DNA of 64,000 nucleotides, from NCBI RefSeq assembly GCF_037027445.1, contig NZ_JBANDL010000002.1:744001-808000 (forward strand), written 5' to 3'. The notes beneath the pieces were generated by a model. The model worked only from the letters and a program-made list of their open reading frames with translations. It had not been told where the DNA came from and searched no databases. Made by a program: the position numbers and the translations under genes. Below are positions 26,716-35,753 of this stretch, piece by piece. Origin of the DNA: Lysobacter firmicutimachus (lineage in GTDB: Bacteria; Pseudomonadota; Gammaproteobacteria; Xanthomonadales; Xanthomonadaceae). Position 1 is the first letter of the stretch, and every line of letters starts with the position of its first letter.

Positions 26716-26882
26716 GCCGCCGGTTTTTCCCTGCTCCGCTTTGCGGGAGAAGGTGCCCGCAGAGCGGATGAGGGCAAGCGTATCCGCCCGCTGCCGCGAT
26801 GACACCGGCCGCCGATGCCCTCACCCCAGCCCTCTCCCGCCCGCGGGAGAGGGGGTTCAACGAATCAGAGTCGAATGCCCAG
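26716..26882. repeat. Palindromic intergenic repeat between lipB and lipA
   Basis: The gap contains CTCCGCTTTGCGGGAGAAGGTG followed by CCCTCACCCCAGCCCTCTCCCGCCCGCGGGAGAGGG. The second part is a GC-rich inverted repeat of the CTCTCCCGC...GCGGGAGAG type widespread between genes in Xanthomonadaceae. A related copy is at 50649-50674. It may attenuate or stabilise the lipB-lipA transcript. Confidence 0.5.
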
Positions 26883-27929
26883 ATGAGCGACACCGCGACC
26901 AAGACCATCCCGCTCACCGTCGTCGGCGCGGCCGACCCGGTCGCGGCCCCGGCGGTGTTGCAGTCCACCACCCTGGCTCCCGGCGCCAAGCAGCTCGGCG
27001 GCGACAAGATCAACCGTTCGCCGGTGCAGTTCGCCGAGGCGCCGGTGCTGCGCAAGCCGTCGTGGATCCGGGTGCGGATTCCGTCCGGCAACTCGGTCCA
27101 GCAGCTCAAGGCCAAGCTGCGCGAGAACCGGCTGGTCACGGTGTGCGAGGAAGCCAGCTGCCCGAACATCCACGAGTGCTTCAGCCACGGCACCGCGACC
27201 TTCATGATCCTCGGCGAGGTCTGCACCCGCCGCTGCTCGTTCTGCGACGTCGCCCACGGCCGGCCCAAGCCGCCGGACCCGAGCGAACCGGCCAACCTGG
27301 CGCGGACCGTCGCCGACATGGGCCTGAAGTACGTGGTCATCACCAGCGTCGACCGCGACGACCTGCGCGACGGCGGCGCCCAGCACTTCGTCGACTGCAT
27401 CGCCGCGGTGCGCAACGAAAGCCCGCGCACCAAGATCGAGATCCTCACTCCCGATTTCCGCGGCAAGGGCCGCATGGAACGGGCGCTGGAGATCCTGGCC
27501 CACAACCCGCCGGACGTGTTCAACCACAACGTCGAGACGGTGCCGGACCTGTACGCCAACGTCCGACCGGGCGCCGATTACCAGTGGTCGCTGACCCTGC
27601 TGCAGAAGTTCAAGGCCCAGCACCCGCAGGTCGCGACCAAGTCCGGGATCATGCTCGGCCTGGGCGAGACCATGGAGCAGGTGCAGGCGACCCTGCGCGA
27701 CCTGCGCGCCCACGACGTCGACATGATCACCATCGGCCAGTACCTGCAGCCGACCGCGCACCACCACCCGGTGCTGCGCTACTGGACCCCGGACGAGTTC
27801 AAGCAGCTCGAGGTCTACGGCCTGTCGCTGGGCTTCACCCACGTCGCCTCCGGCCCGCTGGTTCGCTCGTCCTACCACGCCGATCGCCAGGCGATCGAAG
27901 CCGGCTTCGCCGACACCGCCAATCACTGA
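26883..27929 (+). CDS. lipA: Lipoyl synthase LipA
   Basis: A 348-residue radical SAM enzyme that inserts two sulfurs into the protein-bound octanoyl chain made by LipB. Both iron-sulfur clusters are visible: the auxiliary cluster cysteines Cys88, Cys93 and Cys99 (CEEASC...IHEC) and the radical SAM CxxxCxxC at Cys114, Cys118 and Cys121. The C-terminal region contains the conserved RSSY (Ser ligand of the auxiliary cluster). The first about 60 residues are a variable extension. The ATG chosen follows the intergenic repeat. The 3' end overlaps the convergent lipoprotein gene by 7 bp. Confidence 0.97.
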   Translation: MSDTATKTIPLTVVGAADPVAAPAVLQSTTLAPGAKQLGGDKINRSPVQFAEAPVLRKPSWIRVRIPSGNSVQQLKAKLRENRLVTVCEEASCPNIHECFSHGTATFMILGEVCTRRCSFCDVAHGRPKPPDPSEPANLARTVADMGLKYVVITSVDRDDLRDGGAQHFVDCIAAVRNESPRTKIEILTPDFRGKGRMERALEILAHNPPDVFNHNVETVPDLYANVRPGADYQWSLTLLQKFKAQHPQVATKSGIMLGLGETMEQVQATLRDLRAHDVDMITIGQYLQPTAHHHPVLRYWTPDEFKQLEVYGLSLGFTHVASGPLVRSSYHADRQAIEAGFADTANH

Positions 27930-28330
27930 GCCGGCGGGTCCGCCAGGCGCAGTTCGATCGTGCCGCCGCCTGGGCGGCGGCGCAGCTGCAGGCGCGCGTC
28001 CGGGGGCAGGCAGCGCCCGGCCGGCGAGCCGGCGACGTAGGGCTCGGCGACGTAGTAGCCGGCATCCAGCGCGATCAGGCGTTCGCCGCCGTCGATCCGG
28101 AAGCGCAACTGCGGCGGCGTGTCCTCGCCGAAGCAGAGCTGCCGCCAGCGGAAGCCGGTCAGGACGGCGGCCGACACCAGCGCGCGCTCCCGCGTCCGCA
28201 GCAGGGCCTGGATTCGCGCCTGGACCTCGTCGCGGAGCGGATCGCCCGCGCAGGCGCCGAGCAGGACCGGCAGCGTCGCGAGCGCGACGGAGCGGACGGC
28301 GCGCCGGGGGCGCCAGGGTAGAGCGGTCAT
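27923..28330 (-). CDS. Small lipoprotein of unknown function
   Basis: A 135-residue protein with a lipoprotein signal: a basic N-terminus, hydrophobic core and lipobox LGAC with Cys27. The mature part contains [17 protein letters not shown] and two more Cys residues, with no family I recognise. ATG at 28330 has a ribosome-like AAGGAC 8 bp upstream. The 3' end overlaps lipA by 7 bp on the opposite strand. It is divergent from prc across 315 bp. Confidence 0.7.
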   Translation of the reverse strand: MTALPWRPRRAVRSVALATLPVLLGACAGDPLRDEVQARIQALLRTRERALVSAAVLTGFRWRQLCFGEDTPPQLRFRIDGGERLIALDAGYYVAEPYVAGSPAGRCLPPDARLQLRRRPGGGTIELRLADPPAQ

Positions 28331-28645
28331 TTCCGGGTCCTTGGAATGCGGCCGGGCCGCGACCGCGCGATTGGCGCACGCCCGGCGCCGCCGCCGCAAG
28401 CCCGGCCGGAGCGGCCGGCCGCTGCCGTTGGCCTTAATACGGCACCGGGGCAGGGGCGGGACAGGCCCGCAAATGGCCGTCTAACCGTTCGCTAACGCTT
28501 CGGCCGGCCAAACTGAACCGCTTTCACGGCTGCAACACGCAATCGCGCCGGACGGGCGTGACAGCGCCGGCAACTTTCGGCACTGTGGGCTTGTCCAAGG
28601 CCGGACCATGCTTTCGACGCCGGCCCACGCCGAGAAGATTCCGCG
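28331..28645. other. Divergent promoter region before prc
   Basis: A 315-bp gap between the small lipoprotein gene (-) and prc (+). No coding frame with convincing composition and no palindrome that I can support; it must hold the two divergent promoters. The sequence around 28490-28540 is the least GC-rich part. Confidence 0.4.
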
Positions 28646-30859
28646 ATGACCCCCAAGAACACGCGTGCCCTTACCCTGTTCGCAGGGCTGCTGCTGACCG
28701 CCCCGCTGGCCCTGCTGGCGCGTCCGGAAGCGGTGGCGCCGACCGCCGGTTCGGCGGCGTTGCCGACCGCTCCGACCGCGGACCAGACCACCGCCGCCAA
28801 GCTGGTCTACGGCCTGTTGTCCGACAGCCGCTACGCCTACCGGCCGCGCGCGCTCGACGACGCGCTCTCGGCCGACATGTACAAGCGCTACCTGGAAGCG
28901 CTCGACGCCGGCAAGCAATTCTTCACCGCCGCCGACATCGCCCGTTTCGACGCCTACAAGACCAAGCTCGACGACGCGATCAAGAGCGGCGACCTGAGCC
29001 CGGCGTATGCGATGTTCTCCACCTACAAGCAGCGCGTCGATCAGCGCGTCGCCTACGCGCGCGGCCTGCTCAAGCAGCCGGGCAATTTCGAATTCGACGG
29101 CAGCGACCGCTACGAGTACGACCGCAAGGACGCGCCGTGGGTCGCCGACGCCGCCGCGCTCGACGCGCTGTGGAAGCAGTCGGTGCGCAACGACTGGTTG
29201 CGCCTGAAGCTGGCCGGCAAGAAGAGCGAAGACATCGCCAAGACCCTGGACAAGCGTTACGCCAACCTGAGCAAGGGCATCGCCGAGCTCAAGGGCGAAG
29301 ACGTGTTCCAGACCTTCGTCAACAGCTACGCCAACGCGATCGATCCGCATACCGACTATCTGACTCCGAAGTCGGCCGACAACTTCAACATGACCATGTC
29401 GCTGTCGCTGGACGGCATCGGCGCGCAGCTGCAGAAGCAGGACGACGTGGTCGCGATCCGCGAGATCATCCCGGGCGGCCCGGCCTCGCGCAGCAACCTG
29501 CTCAAGGCCGGCGACCGCATCGTCGGCGTCGGCCAGGGCGAAAGCGGGGCGATGGAGGACGTGATCGGCTGGCGCATCGACGACGTGGTCGCCAAGATCC
29601 GCGGCGCCAAGGGCACCAAGGTGCGCCTGGACGTGGTTCCGGCCGAGGCCGGCCTGGACAGCAAGCCCAACCGGATCGTGCTGGTGCGCGACAAGGTGCG
29701 CCTGGAAGATCAGGCCGCCAAGTCGGAGATCATCGACATCCCGGCGGCCGGCGACGCGCCGGCCAAGCGCATCGGCGTGATCAAGCTGCCGGGCTTCTAC
29801 CAGGACTTCGAAGGCCGGCGCAAGAACGCCAACGACTACGCCTCGGCGACTCGCGACGTGGCCAAGCTGCTGACCAAGCTGCGCGGCGACAAGGTCGACG
29901 GCGTGGTGCTGGACCTGCGCAACAACGGCGGCGGCTCGCTCAACGAAGCCATCGAGCTCACCGGTCTGTTCATCGACCGCGGCCCGGTGGTGCAGGTGCG
30001 CGAATCCGGCGGCCGGGTCAGCGTCGAAGGCGACAGCGACACCGGCATCGCCTGGGAAGGCCCGCTGGCGGTGCTGATCAACCGCGGTTCGGCCTCGGCC
30101 TCGGAGATCTTCGCCGGCGCGATCCAGGACTACGGCCGCGGCCTGGTCATCGGCGAGACCAGCTTCGGCAAGGGCACGGTGCAGAACCTGGTCGACCTCG
30201 ACCGCTGGCCGGCCAACGAGAGCGCGCGCTTCGGCCAGGTCAAGCTGACCATCGCCCAGTTCTTCCGCGTCAGCGGCGGCTCGACTCAGAACAAGGGCGT
30301 GGTGCCGGACATCGCCTTCCCGGTGTCGGTCGACGCCACCGAGTACGGCGAAAGCACCTACGACAACGCGCTGCCGTGGACCAAGATCGCCGCGGTCGAC
30401 CACACCAGCTACGGCAATTTCGCGCCGCTGCTGCCGAAGCTGGAGGGCCTGCACAGCGCCCGCATCGGCTCCGACAAGGAGTTCCAGTGGTGGTCGCAGG
30501 ACGTGGCCGAATTCCGCGCCGAGCGGGCCAAGAAGTCGGTCTCGCTCAACGAGGCCGAGCGCCGCGCCGAGCGCGACCGCGACGACGCCAAGCGCAAGCT
30601 GCGCCAGGCCGAGCGCAAGCAACTGGGCCTGGCCCTGGACCCGCTGGCCGACGACGCCAACGACGACGGCCTGTCCGGCAACGAGCGCGACATCGTCAAG
30701 GACGCGGCACGCGAGAAGCTGGCCGAGAAGCGTCCCGACCCGCTGCTGCGCGAATCGGCCTCGATCCTGGCCGACGCGGTGCGCTTGCTCAACAACGACC
30801 GCCAGCTGTCGGCGCAAGTGCTGCCGACCGCGACCCGCCCGGGGCATTGGGCCGACTGA
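28646..30859 (+). CDS. prc: Carboxy-terminal processing protease Prc (Tsp)
   Basis: A 737-residue periplasmic serine protease of family S41A that trims C-termini and degrades lytic enzymes such as MepS, balancing peptidoglycan hydrolysis. A signal peptide (about residues 1-25), an N-terminal helical domain, a PDZ domain (about 240-340, GIGAQLQKQDDVVAIREIIPGGPASRS) and the catalytic domain follow in order. The Ser-Lys dyad by spacing to E. coli Prc is Ser484 and Lys509, with Asp495. The DUF3340-like C-terminal helical domain is present. A clear terminator lies 52 bp downstream. It is likely monocistronic. Confidence 0.95.
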   Translation: MTPKNTRALTLFAGLLLTAPLALLARPEAVAPTAGSAALPTAPTADQTTAAKLVYGLLSDSRYAYRPRALDDALSADMYKRYLEALDAGKQFFTAADIARFDAYKTKLDDAIKSGDLSPAYAMFSTYKQRVDQRVAYARGLLKQPGNFEFDGSDRYEYDRKDAPWVADAAALDALWKQSVRNDWLRLKLAGKKSEDIAKTLDKRYANLSKGIAELKGEDVFQTFVNSYANAIDPHTDYLTPKSADNFNMTMSLSLDGIGAQLQKQDDVVAIREIIPGGPASRSNLLKAGDRIVGVGQGESGAMEDVIGWRIDDVVAKIRGAKGTKVRLDVVPAEAGLDSKPNRIVLVRDKVRLEDQAAKSEIIDIPAAGDAPAKRIGVIKLPGFYQDFEGRRKNANDYASATRDVAKLLTKLRGDKVDGVVLDLRNNGGGSLNEAIELTGLFIDRGPVVQVRESGGRVSVEGDSDTGIAWEGPLAVLINRGSASASEIFAGAIQDYGRGLVIGETSFGKGTVQNLVDLDRWPANESARFGQVKLTIAQFFRVSGGSTQNKGVVPDIAFPVSVDATEYGESTYDNALPWTKIAAVDHTSYGNFAPLLPKLEGLHSARIGSDKEFQWWSQDVAEFRAERAKKSVSLNEAERRAERDRDDAKRKLRQAERKQLGLALDPLADDANDDGLSGNERDIVKDAAREKLAEKRPDPLLRESASILADAVRLLNNDRQLSAQVLPTATRPGHWAD

Positions 30860-30910
30860 GGCCGTCGCATCGACCGAACACGTCCGCGCCGAGCGTGGGC
30901 ATCGCACCAG

Positions 30911-30941
30911 CGAAACGCGCCCGCCGGGCGCGTTTCGTTTT
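30911..30941 (+). terminator. Rho-independent terminator of prc
   Basis: A 12-bp perfect stem CGAAACGCGCCC/GGGCGCGTTTCG with loop GCC is followed by TTTTG. It lies 52 bp after the prc stop. Confidence 0.88.
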
Positions 30942-30995
30942 GTCCGACGCATCCGCATCGCGGCGGTTGTTGCGGTGCCATCGGCCGTTCCGGTG

Positions 30996-31242
30996 GTCGC
31001 GGCTCACGCCGCTCCGACAGGGAGAGGCGCCGCCGGCTCTTGTAGGAGCGGCGTCAGCCGCGACAAACGCAGCGGTGTGCGCGAGCGTTTGCTGCGAAGC
31101 ACCGTCCCGCGAGTGCTTGTTGCCCGGTCGTCATCGTTTCTGCCGGCGGCGTGGTATTTCGTCCTCTTCGGCTGTCGCGGCTTACGCCGCTCCTACAGGG
31201 GAGGGATGCCGCCGCCCTGGTAGGAGCGGCGTGAGCCGCGAC
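30996..31242. repeat. Cluster of four REP-like palindromes in alternating orientation
   Basis: Four copies of the GTAGGAGCGGCGTxAGCCGCGAC element lie at 30996-31019 (reverse), 31041-31064 (forward), 31174-31197 (reverse) and 31219-31242 (forward). The two inverted pairs, each about 68 bp long, resemble bacterial interspersed mosaic elements. Another copy is at 4856. The flanking parts of the 505-bp gap to the alkyltransferase gene show nothing else. No RAYT-type transposase gene is in the window. Confidence 0.75.
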
Positions 31243-31364
31243 GACCGCAGCGGTGTTCGTCAGCGCCGAGGCCCAGGCCCGCGAAATACGCTCGAACTGA
31301 ACGCCCGCGACGGCGCGCAAGAAGCGGATAGCCGCGGCCGCCGGGCAGGCCTAGTCTGGACGCC

Positions 31365-32219
31365 ATGAACGCCAAATCCGCACTGCGCCCGGCCCCGGCC
31401 GGCACGTCTTCCGCCGACAAGCTCGAACGCGCCCGCGCCCTGCTCGATGCGGGCGAGCCCAGCCTGCACGAGCTGGCCGCCGCGGTCGGCCTCAGCGCCT
31501 CGCACCTGCAGCGTCGCTTCAGCGCGCGCTACGGACTGAGCCCGGCCGAGTACCTGGCCCAGCGCAAGCTCGGCAGCCTGCGCTCGGCGCTGCGCGACGG
31601 TCAGGAGGTCAGCGCGGCGCTGTACGACGCCGGCTACGGCTCGCCGTCGCGGGTCTACGAGGCCGGCGCCGCCAAGCTCGGTATGACCCCGGCGCGTTAC
31701 CGCGCCGGCGGCGCCGGCGAGCAGATCCGCTGGAGCCTGGCGCCGACCGCGATCGGCATCGCCCTGGTCGCGACCACAGTGCGCGGCATCTGCATGGTCG
31801 AGCTCGGCGACGATCCGGCGGCGCTGGAAACCAAACTGCGGCGCGAGTTCCCGCAGGCGCAGCTGGAGCGGGTCGATGCCGGTCGCGACGAATTCCTCGC
31901 CCCGCGCCTGCGCGCGGTCGCCGACACCCTCGGCGGCCGGCGCGAGGAGGTGCCGCTGGACCTGATCGGCACGGCTTTCCAGAAGAAAGTCTGGGACGCG
32001 CTGATGAAGATCCCGCCCGGCCAGACCCGCAGCTACGCCGCCATCGCCGAACAGATCGGCGCCCCGCGCGGCGCGCGCGCGGTGGCCCAGGCCTGCGCCA
32101 ACAACCGCGTCGCGGTCGTCGTGCCCTGCCACCGCGTGGTCCGCGGCGACGGCTCGCTCGGCGGTTATCGCTGGGGCTTGCCCTTGAAGGAACGGCTGCT
32201 GGAGCGGGAGAGGGCTTAG
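31365..32219 (+). CDS. AraC-type regulator fused to O6-methylguanine-DNA methyltransferase, no Ada zinc domain
   Basis: A 284-residue two-domain protein. Residues about 20-115 are an AraC DNA-binding domain (LHELAAAVGLSASHLQRRFSARYGLSPAEYLAQRKLGSLR). Residues about 135-284 form the alkyltransferase domain with the acceptor Cys in VVPCHRVV and the FQKKVWDALMKIPPG helix. E. coli Ada has an extra N-terminal zinc domain whose Cys38 accepts methyl phosphotriester methyl groups; that domain is absent here. The protein should therefore repair O6-methylguanine but cannot sense damage as Ada does. It is monocistronic. Confidence 0.88.
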   Translation: MNAKSALRPAPAGTSSADKLERARALLDAGEPSLHELAAAVGLSASHLQRRFSARYGLSPAEYLAQRKLGSLRSALRDGQEVSAALYDAGYGSPSRVYEAGAAKLGMTPARYRAGGAGEQIRWSLAPTAIGIALVATTVRGICMVELGDDPAALETKLRREFPQAQLERVDAGRDEFLAPRLRAVADTLGGRREEVPLDLIGTAFQKKVWDALMKIPPGQTRSYAAIAEQIGAPRGARAVAQACANNRVAVVVPCHRVVRGDGSLGGYRWGLPLKERLLERERA

Positions 32220-32228
32220 AGCCGGGAT

Positions 32229-32321
32229 GGGGGATTCGGGATCAGGGATTCGGCAAAAAGCCGCGGCTTTCGCTCTTGCTGTTACCAATCCCTAATCCCT
32301 AATCCCTAATCCCGAATCCCC
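32229..32321. repeat. Inverted GGGATT/AATCCC repeat
   Basis: A left arm GGGATTCGGGATCAGGGATTCGG (32230-32252) faces a right arm of four AATCCCTA-type units (32286-32320). In between, AAAAGCCGCGGCTTT (about 32255-32270) is a further palindrome. Such arrays are common between genes in Xanthomonadaceae. It separates the alkyltransferase gene from the convergent Lrp gene and could act as a bidirectional terminator. Confidence 0.6.
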
Positions 32322-32332
32322 GCCTCACCGGC

Positions 32333-32830
32333 TTACCGCCTCTTGCGCGCCGCCCGCGGCGCGTCCCGGGTCGGCAGCTCCAGGCCGTGCTTGACCACGT
32401 CGAACACCAGGTGGGTGTCGTAGCGCTTGACGTTGCCTTCGTCGAGGAACAGGCGGTCGACCACTTGGCGGCAGTGGGCGACGCCGGTGGTGGCCAGGAT
32501 CACCAGGTAGTCCCATTCGCCGGCCAGGGTGTAGCACTGCTGCACCTCCGGGGCGGCGCGCACGCGGGCGTGGAAGGCGGCGTGGCGCTCGGCCGACTCG
32601 CGCTCCATCGTCACCCAGACCGCGGCCAGCGTGCTGCCCAGGGCCATCGGGTCGAGCACCGCGACCTGACGCATCAGGCCCTCCTGGCGGTAGCGGGTCA
32701 TGCGGCGCTGCACCGCGCTCGGCGACAGGCCGACGGCGTCGCCGAGCTCGCTGAGCGTGGCCGAGGCATCGCGCTGCAGCAGTTCCAGCAGTTTGTGGTC
32801 GAACTCGTCGAGAGCCAGGGGTGCGGTCAT
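32333..32830 (-). CDS. Lrp/AsnC-family regulator
   Basis: A 165-residue protein: N-terminal helix-turn-helix (LDEFDHKLLELLQRDASATLSELGDAVGLSPSAVQRRMTRYRQEG) and C-terminal RAM ligand-binding domain (VQQCYTLAGEWDYLVILATTGVAH). Such regulators respond to amino acids and form octamers. The ATG at 32830 is preferred over an upstream alternative at 32857. It is divergent from the GNAT gene, with a 134-bp AT-rich gap containing TTGACT and other promoter-like elements, which suits shared regulation. Confidence 0.92.
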   Translation of the reverse strand: MTAPLALDEFDHKLLELLQRDASATLSELGDAVGLSPSAVQRRMTRYRQEGLMRQVAVLDPMALGSTLAAVWVTMERESAERHAAFHARVRAAPEVQQCYTLAGEWDYLVILATTGVAHCRQVVDRLFLDEGNVKRYDTHLVFDVVKHGLELPTRDAPRAARKRR

Positions 32831-32964
32831 GCAAGATTTTTGCGTTCCTGCGGGCAAATTTTCAACCGCAAATTGACTGACATCGATACGCTATTCGTGA
32901 TCTCATCGCATGAAGAATTTTTATGTGATGGTTCGCTCCCACCCCCAAGACGGACGCCCCCGGG

Positions 32965-33477
32965 ATGTCCCGGTACGTGACGCAAGCTGCCGTGCCCGAG
33001 CAGATCGGCGAGATCCTCGCCCTGATCCGCGAGCACGGGCCCAACCCCTGGAATTTCCTGCCCGAGTTGGAGCTGGCCGAGCACTTGGCGGCGATCCGGC
33101 GTGGGCGTACCCAGGCCGTGGTGGCTGTACAGGAGTGTGCGATCGTGGCCGTGGTCACATTCGAGCCGAGCGATGCGTTCCATCGTTATCAGCCGGCCGG
33201 GCGCGAAGTCGAATGGCAGGGGCATGTCCGCGAGGCCGTGGTCCACCGCGCGCATCGCGGCCGGGGCCTGGGCTCGCAGTTGCTGACCGCCGCGGTCGCG
33301 CGCCTGCAGCGGATGGGATTGAGCGAGATCTACGTCGAGCGCCACGAGGAGAACGAGGGTTCGGCGGGGATGATGCGCAAGGCCGGCTTCGTGGTCATCG
33401 ACGTGTTCGACGACCCGCGGCGCCGCGACGTAGGCAGCCGCCGGACCGCGGTATCGCGCTACGAATCACGACCCTGA
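32965..33477 (+). CDS. GNAT-family N-acetyltransferase
   Basis: A 170-residue GCN5-related acetyltransferase. The acetyl-CoA pyrophosphate loop is HRAHRGRGLGSQLLTAAVARL, preceded by the beta-4 strand VREAVV, with the EENEGSAGMMRKAGFVV motif at the end. The substrate cannot be read from sequence. It is divergent from an Lrp-type regulator, which hints that it may act on an amino acid or related amine, but this is a guess from position. Confidence 0.85.
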   Translation: MSRYVTQAAVPEQIGEILALIREHGPNPWNFLPELELAEHLAAIRRGRTQAVVAVQECAIVAVVTFEPSDAFHRYQPAGREVEWQGHVREAVVHRAHRGRGLGSQLLTAAVARLQRMGLSEIYVERHEENEGSAGMMRKAGFVVIDVFDDPRRRDVGSRRTAVSRYESRP

Positions 33478-33639
33478 TCGGCCGTCGCCGGACGCGCGCC
33501 AGCGCAGCCGACGGCGTGGAGTTACCGCTGCACTGCGTCGCGCGGCCGCTGCCGCTGCGACACGACTTCGCCCAATGCTTATCGGCCGATTCCGTCGGCC
33601 GGCTTCTCCCGCCGTTCCCCGACCTCGGAAATTCGCGTC

Positions 33640-34584
33640 ATGAGCGCCGCCGCCCCCTCCGCCGAACGCCTCGCTCCCGGCCCCCTCGCCGTCGCCTTCG
33701 CCCTGGCCTCGGTCTACATCCTGTGGGGCTCGACCTATCTGGCGATCCGCTTCGCCCTGGCCAGCTATCCGCCGTTCCTGCTCGGCGCCGGACGCATGGC
33801 CCTGGCCGGCGCGATCATGTACGCGGTGCTGCGCTGGCGCGGCGTCGCGCCGCCGACGCGCAAGCAGTGGCGCACCCTGTGGGTGCTGTCGATCTGGATG
33901 GTGCTGCTGTCGAACGGTCTGGTGAACCTGGCCGAGACCGAGGTCGATTCCGGCCTGGCCGCGATCGCAGTGGCGTCGATGCCGCTGTTCGCCGGCGTGT
34001 TCGCGATGCTGCGCGGGCGCCATCCGTCGAAGATCGAATGGGTCGGCCTGACGATCGGCTTCTTCGGCGTGGTCTGGCTCAATGCCGGCGGCAAACTGTC
34101 GGCCTCGACCCTGGGCCTGGTCTGCCTGATCGTGGCGCCGATCGCCTGGGCCTGGGGCTCGATCTGGAGCCGCGACCAGGACCTGCCGTCGCCGTTCATG
34201 GCCGCCAGCGCGCAGATGCTGACCGGCAGCGTGTGGATGCTCGGCGCCGCGGCGCTGACCGGCGAGCGCATCGTCGCGGTGCCGACCGCGGGCGCCACCG
34301 CGGCGCTGCTGTACCTGGTCGTGGCCGGTTCGATCTTCGGCTTCACCGCCTACATCTGGCTGCTGCACCACGTGCGCCCGGCGCTGGCGACCAGCTACGC
34401 CTACGTCAACCCGCCGATCGCGGTGCTGTTCGGCGCGCTGCTGGCCGGCGAACGCTTCACTTCGCACGACCTGGGCGCGATGGCGGTGATCCTGGTCGGC
34501 GTGGTCATCATCACCCTGGCCCGCGCGCGCGCGGCCAAGCCGGCGGCGCCGCTGCCGGCGCCGCAAGAAAAGGAAGGCTCATGA
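33640..34584 (+). CDS. EamA/DMT-family transporter (YedA-like)
   Basis: A 314-residue inner-membrane protein with about ten membrane segments made of two EamA repeats, of the drug/metabolite transporter superfamily. Typical stretches are VYILWGSTYLAIRFALASYPPFLLGAGR at the start of repeat one and SYAYVNPPIAVLFGALLAGERF in repeat two. YedA-like proteins are thought to export amino acids or other metabolites; the substrate is unknown. The stop overlaps the start of the second EamA-type gene by 4 bp, so the two are coupled. Confidence 0.9.
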   Translation: MSAAAPSAERLAPGPLAVAFALASVYILWGSTYLAIRFALASYPPFLLGAGRMALAGAIMYAVLRWRGVAPPTRKQWRTLWVLSIWMVLLSNGLVNLAETEVDSGLAAIAVASMPLFAGVFAMLRGRHPSKIEWVGLTIGFFGVVWLNAGGKLSASTLGLVCLIVAPIAWAWGSIWSRDQDLPSPFMAASAQMLTGSVWMLGAAALTGERIVAVPTAGATAALLYLVVAGSIFGFTAYIWLLHHVRPALATSYAYVNPPIAVLFGALLAGERFTSHDLGAMAVILVGVVIITLARARAAKPAAPLPAPQEKEGS

Positions 34585-35489
34585 ATCTCGTCGCCGATCG
34601 CCGCGGGCTGTGGATCGCGATCGCTTCGTTCGCGCTGTGGGGCGTGATGCCCTTGTACTGGCACCTGCTCAAGTCGGTGCCGTCGTTGCAGATCGTCGCC
34701 CATCGCATCGTCTGGAGCACCCTGCTGGTCGCCGCCTGGCTGTGCTGGAAGGTCGGCCGGCACTGGCTGCGCGAAGTGCTGGCGCAGCCGCGCAAGGCGG
34801 CGATGCTGGCGCTGAGCGGCGTGCTGATCGCGTTCAACTGGGGCCTGTACATCTGGGCGGTCAACGCCGGCCACGTGCTCGAAGGCAGCCTGGGTTACTT
34901 CATCGGCCCGCTGGTCAGCGTGATGCTGGGCGTGCTGTTCCTCGGCGAACGCCTACGCGCGGTGCAGTGGGTCGCGATCGCGCTGGCCTTCGCCGGGGTG
35001 CTGTGGCTGACCCTGCGCTACGGCCAGCCGCCGCTGATCGCGCTCGGCCTGGCGGTGTCGTTCGCGATCTACGGCCTGGTGCGCAAGCTGGTCGCGGTCG
35101 AGGCGGTGACCGGCCTGGGAGTCGAGAACGTGTACCTGTTCCTGCCCGCGCTGGGCCTGATGCTGTGGGGCGAAAGCCACGGCCAGGGCGGCTTCTTCGG
35201 CGAATGGGGCTTGGGCACCGACCTGCTGCTGGTGATCGCCGGCGCGCTGACCGCGCTGCCGCTGATCGGTTTCGCCTATGCGGTGCGGCGGGTCTCGCTG
35301 ACCGCGATCGGCCTGCTGCAGTACCTGGCGCCGTCGCTGCAGTTCCTGATCGGCGTGTGGGTATTGCGCGAGCCGTTCGACGACACCCGCGCGATTGGGT
35401 TTGCGATCATCTGGTTGGGCCTGATCGTGTTCGTCGGCGAAGGCATGCTGCGCTCGCGCCGGCTCGCGGCGGCGGCGCAGGCGGCCTGA
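34581..35489 (+). CDS. rarD: RarD-type EamA-family transporter
   Basis: A 302-residue membrane protein with about ten hydrophobic segments. The N-terminal LWIAIASFALWGVMPLYWHLLKSVPSLQIVAHRIVWS and the GSLGYFIGPLVSVMLGVLFLGERL stretch are typical of RarD, a chloramphenicol-sensitive-protein homologue whose natural substrate is unknown. The ATG overlaps the preceding transporter gene by 4 bp (ATGA), implying a two-gene unit. No terminator is evident right after the stop. Confidence 0.88.
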   Translation: MNLVADRRGLWIAIASFALWGVMPLYWHLLKSVPSLQIVAHRIVWSTLLVAAWLCWKVGRHWLREVLAQPRKAAMLALSGVLIAFNWGLYIWAVNAGHVLEGSLGYFIGPLVSVMLGVLFLGERLRAVQWVAIALAFAGVLWLTLRYGQPPLIALGLAVSFAIYGLVRKLVAVEAVTGLGVENVYLFLPALGLMLWGESHGQGGFFGEWGLGTDLLLVIAGALTALPLIGFAYAVRRVSLTAIGLLQYLAPSLQFLIGVWVLREPFDDTRAIGFAIIWLGLIVFVGEGMLRSRRLAAAAQAA

Positions 35490-35696
35490 GCCGCGCGGCT
35501 CGTTCGGCTCAGCCGAGCAGGCCTTCGAAGCCGGCGCGCGCCAGGACCTGGGCGGCCAGCAGCGCGGCAACGATCCCCCGCTGCAACCCGTCCTGCAGTA
35601 ACAGCCGCTTCCGCTGGAAAAACGAGGCAGGGGATCGGGTTTGGCTTCCGCCCCGCGTTTCGTCGCCGCCGGTCGGCCGATGCCTGTGCGCAAACA

Positions 35697-35724
35697 ACAA
35701 GGCCCTCTTCCGGCGAAGAGGGCC
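35697..35724 (-). terminator. Terminator for the minus-strand efflux operon
   Basis: GGCCCTCTTC and its exact complement GAAGAGGGCC flank a CGGC loop (35701-35724). Read on the minus strand the hairpin is followed by a T-rich run (TTGTTGTTTG). It lies 30 bp past the stop of the permease gene at 35754. The rest of the 35490-35753 gap shows no gene. Confidence 0.8.
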
Positions 35725-35753
35725 CCGATGCCGAACCGCTGCGGCGCGGTAGC

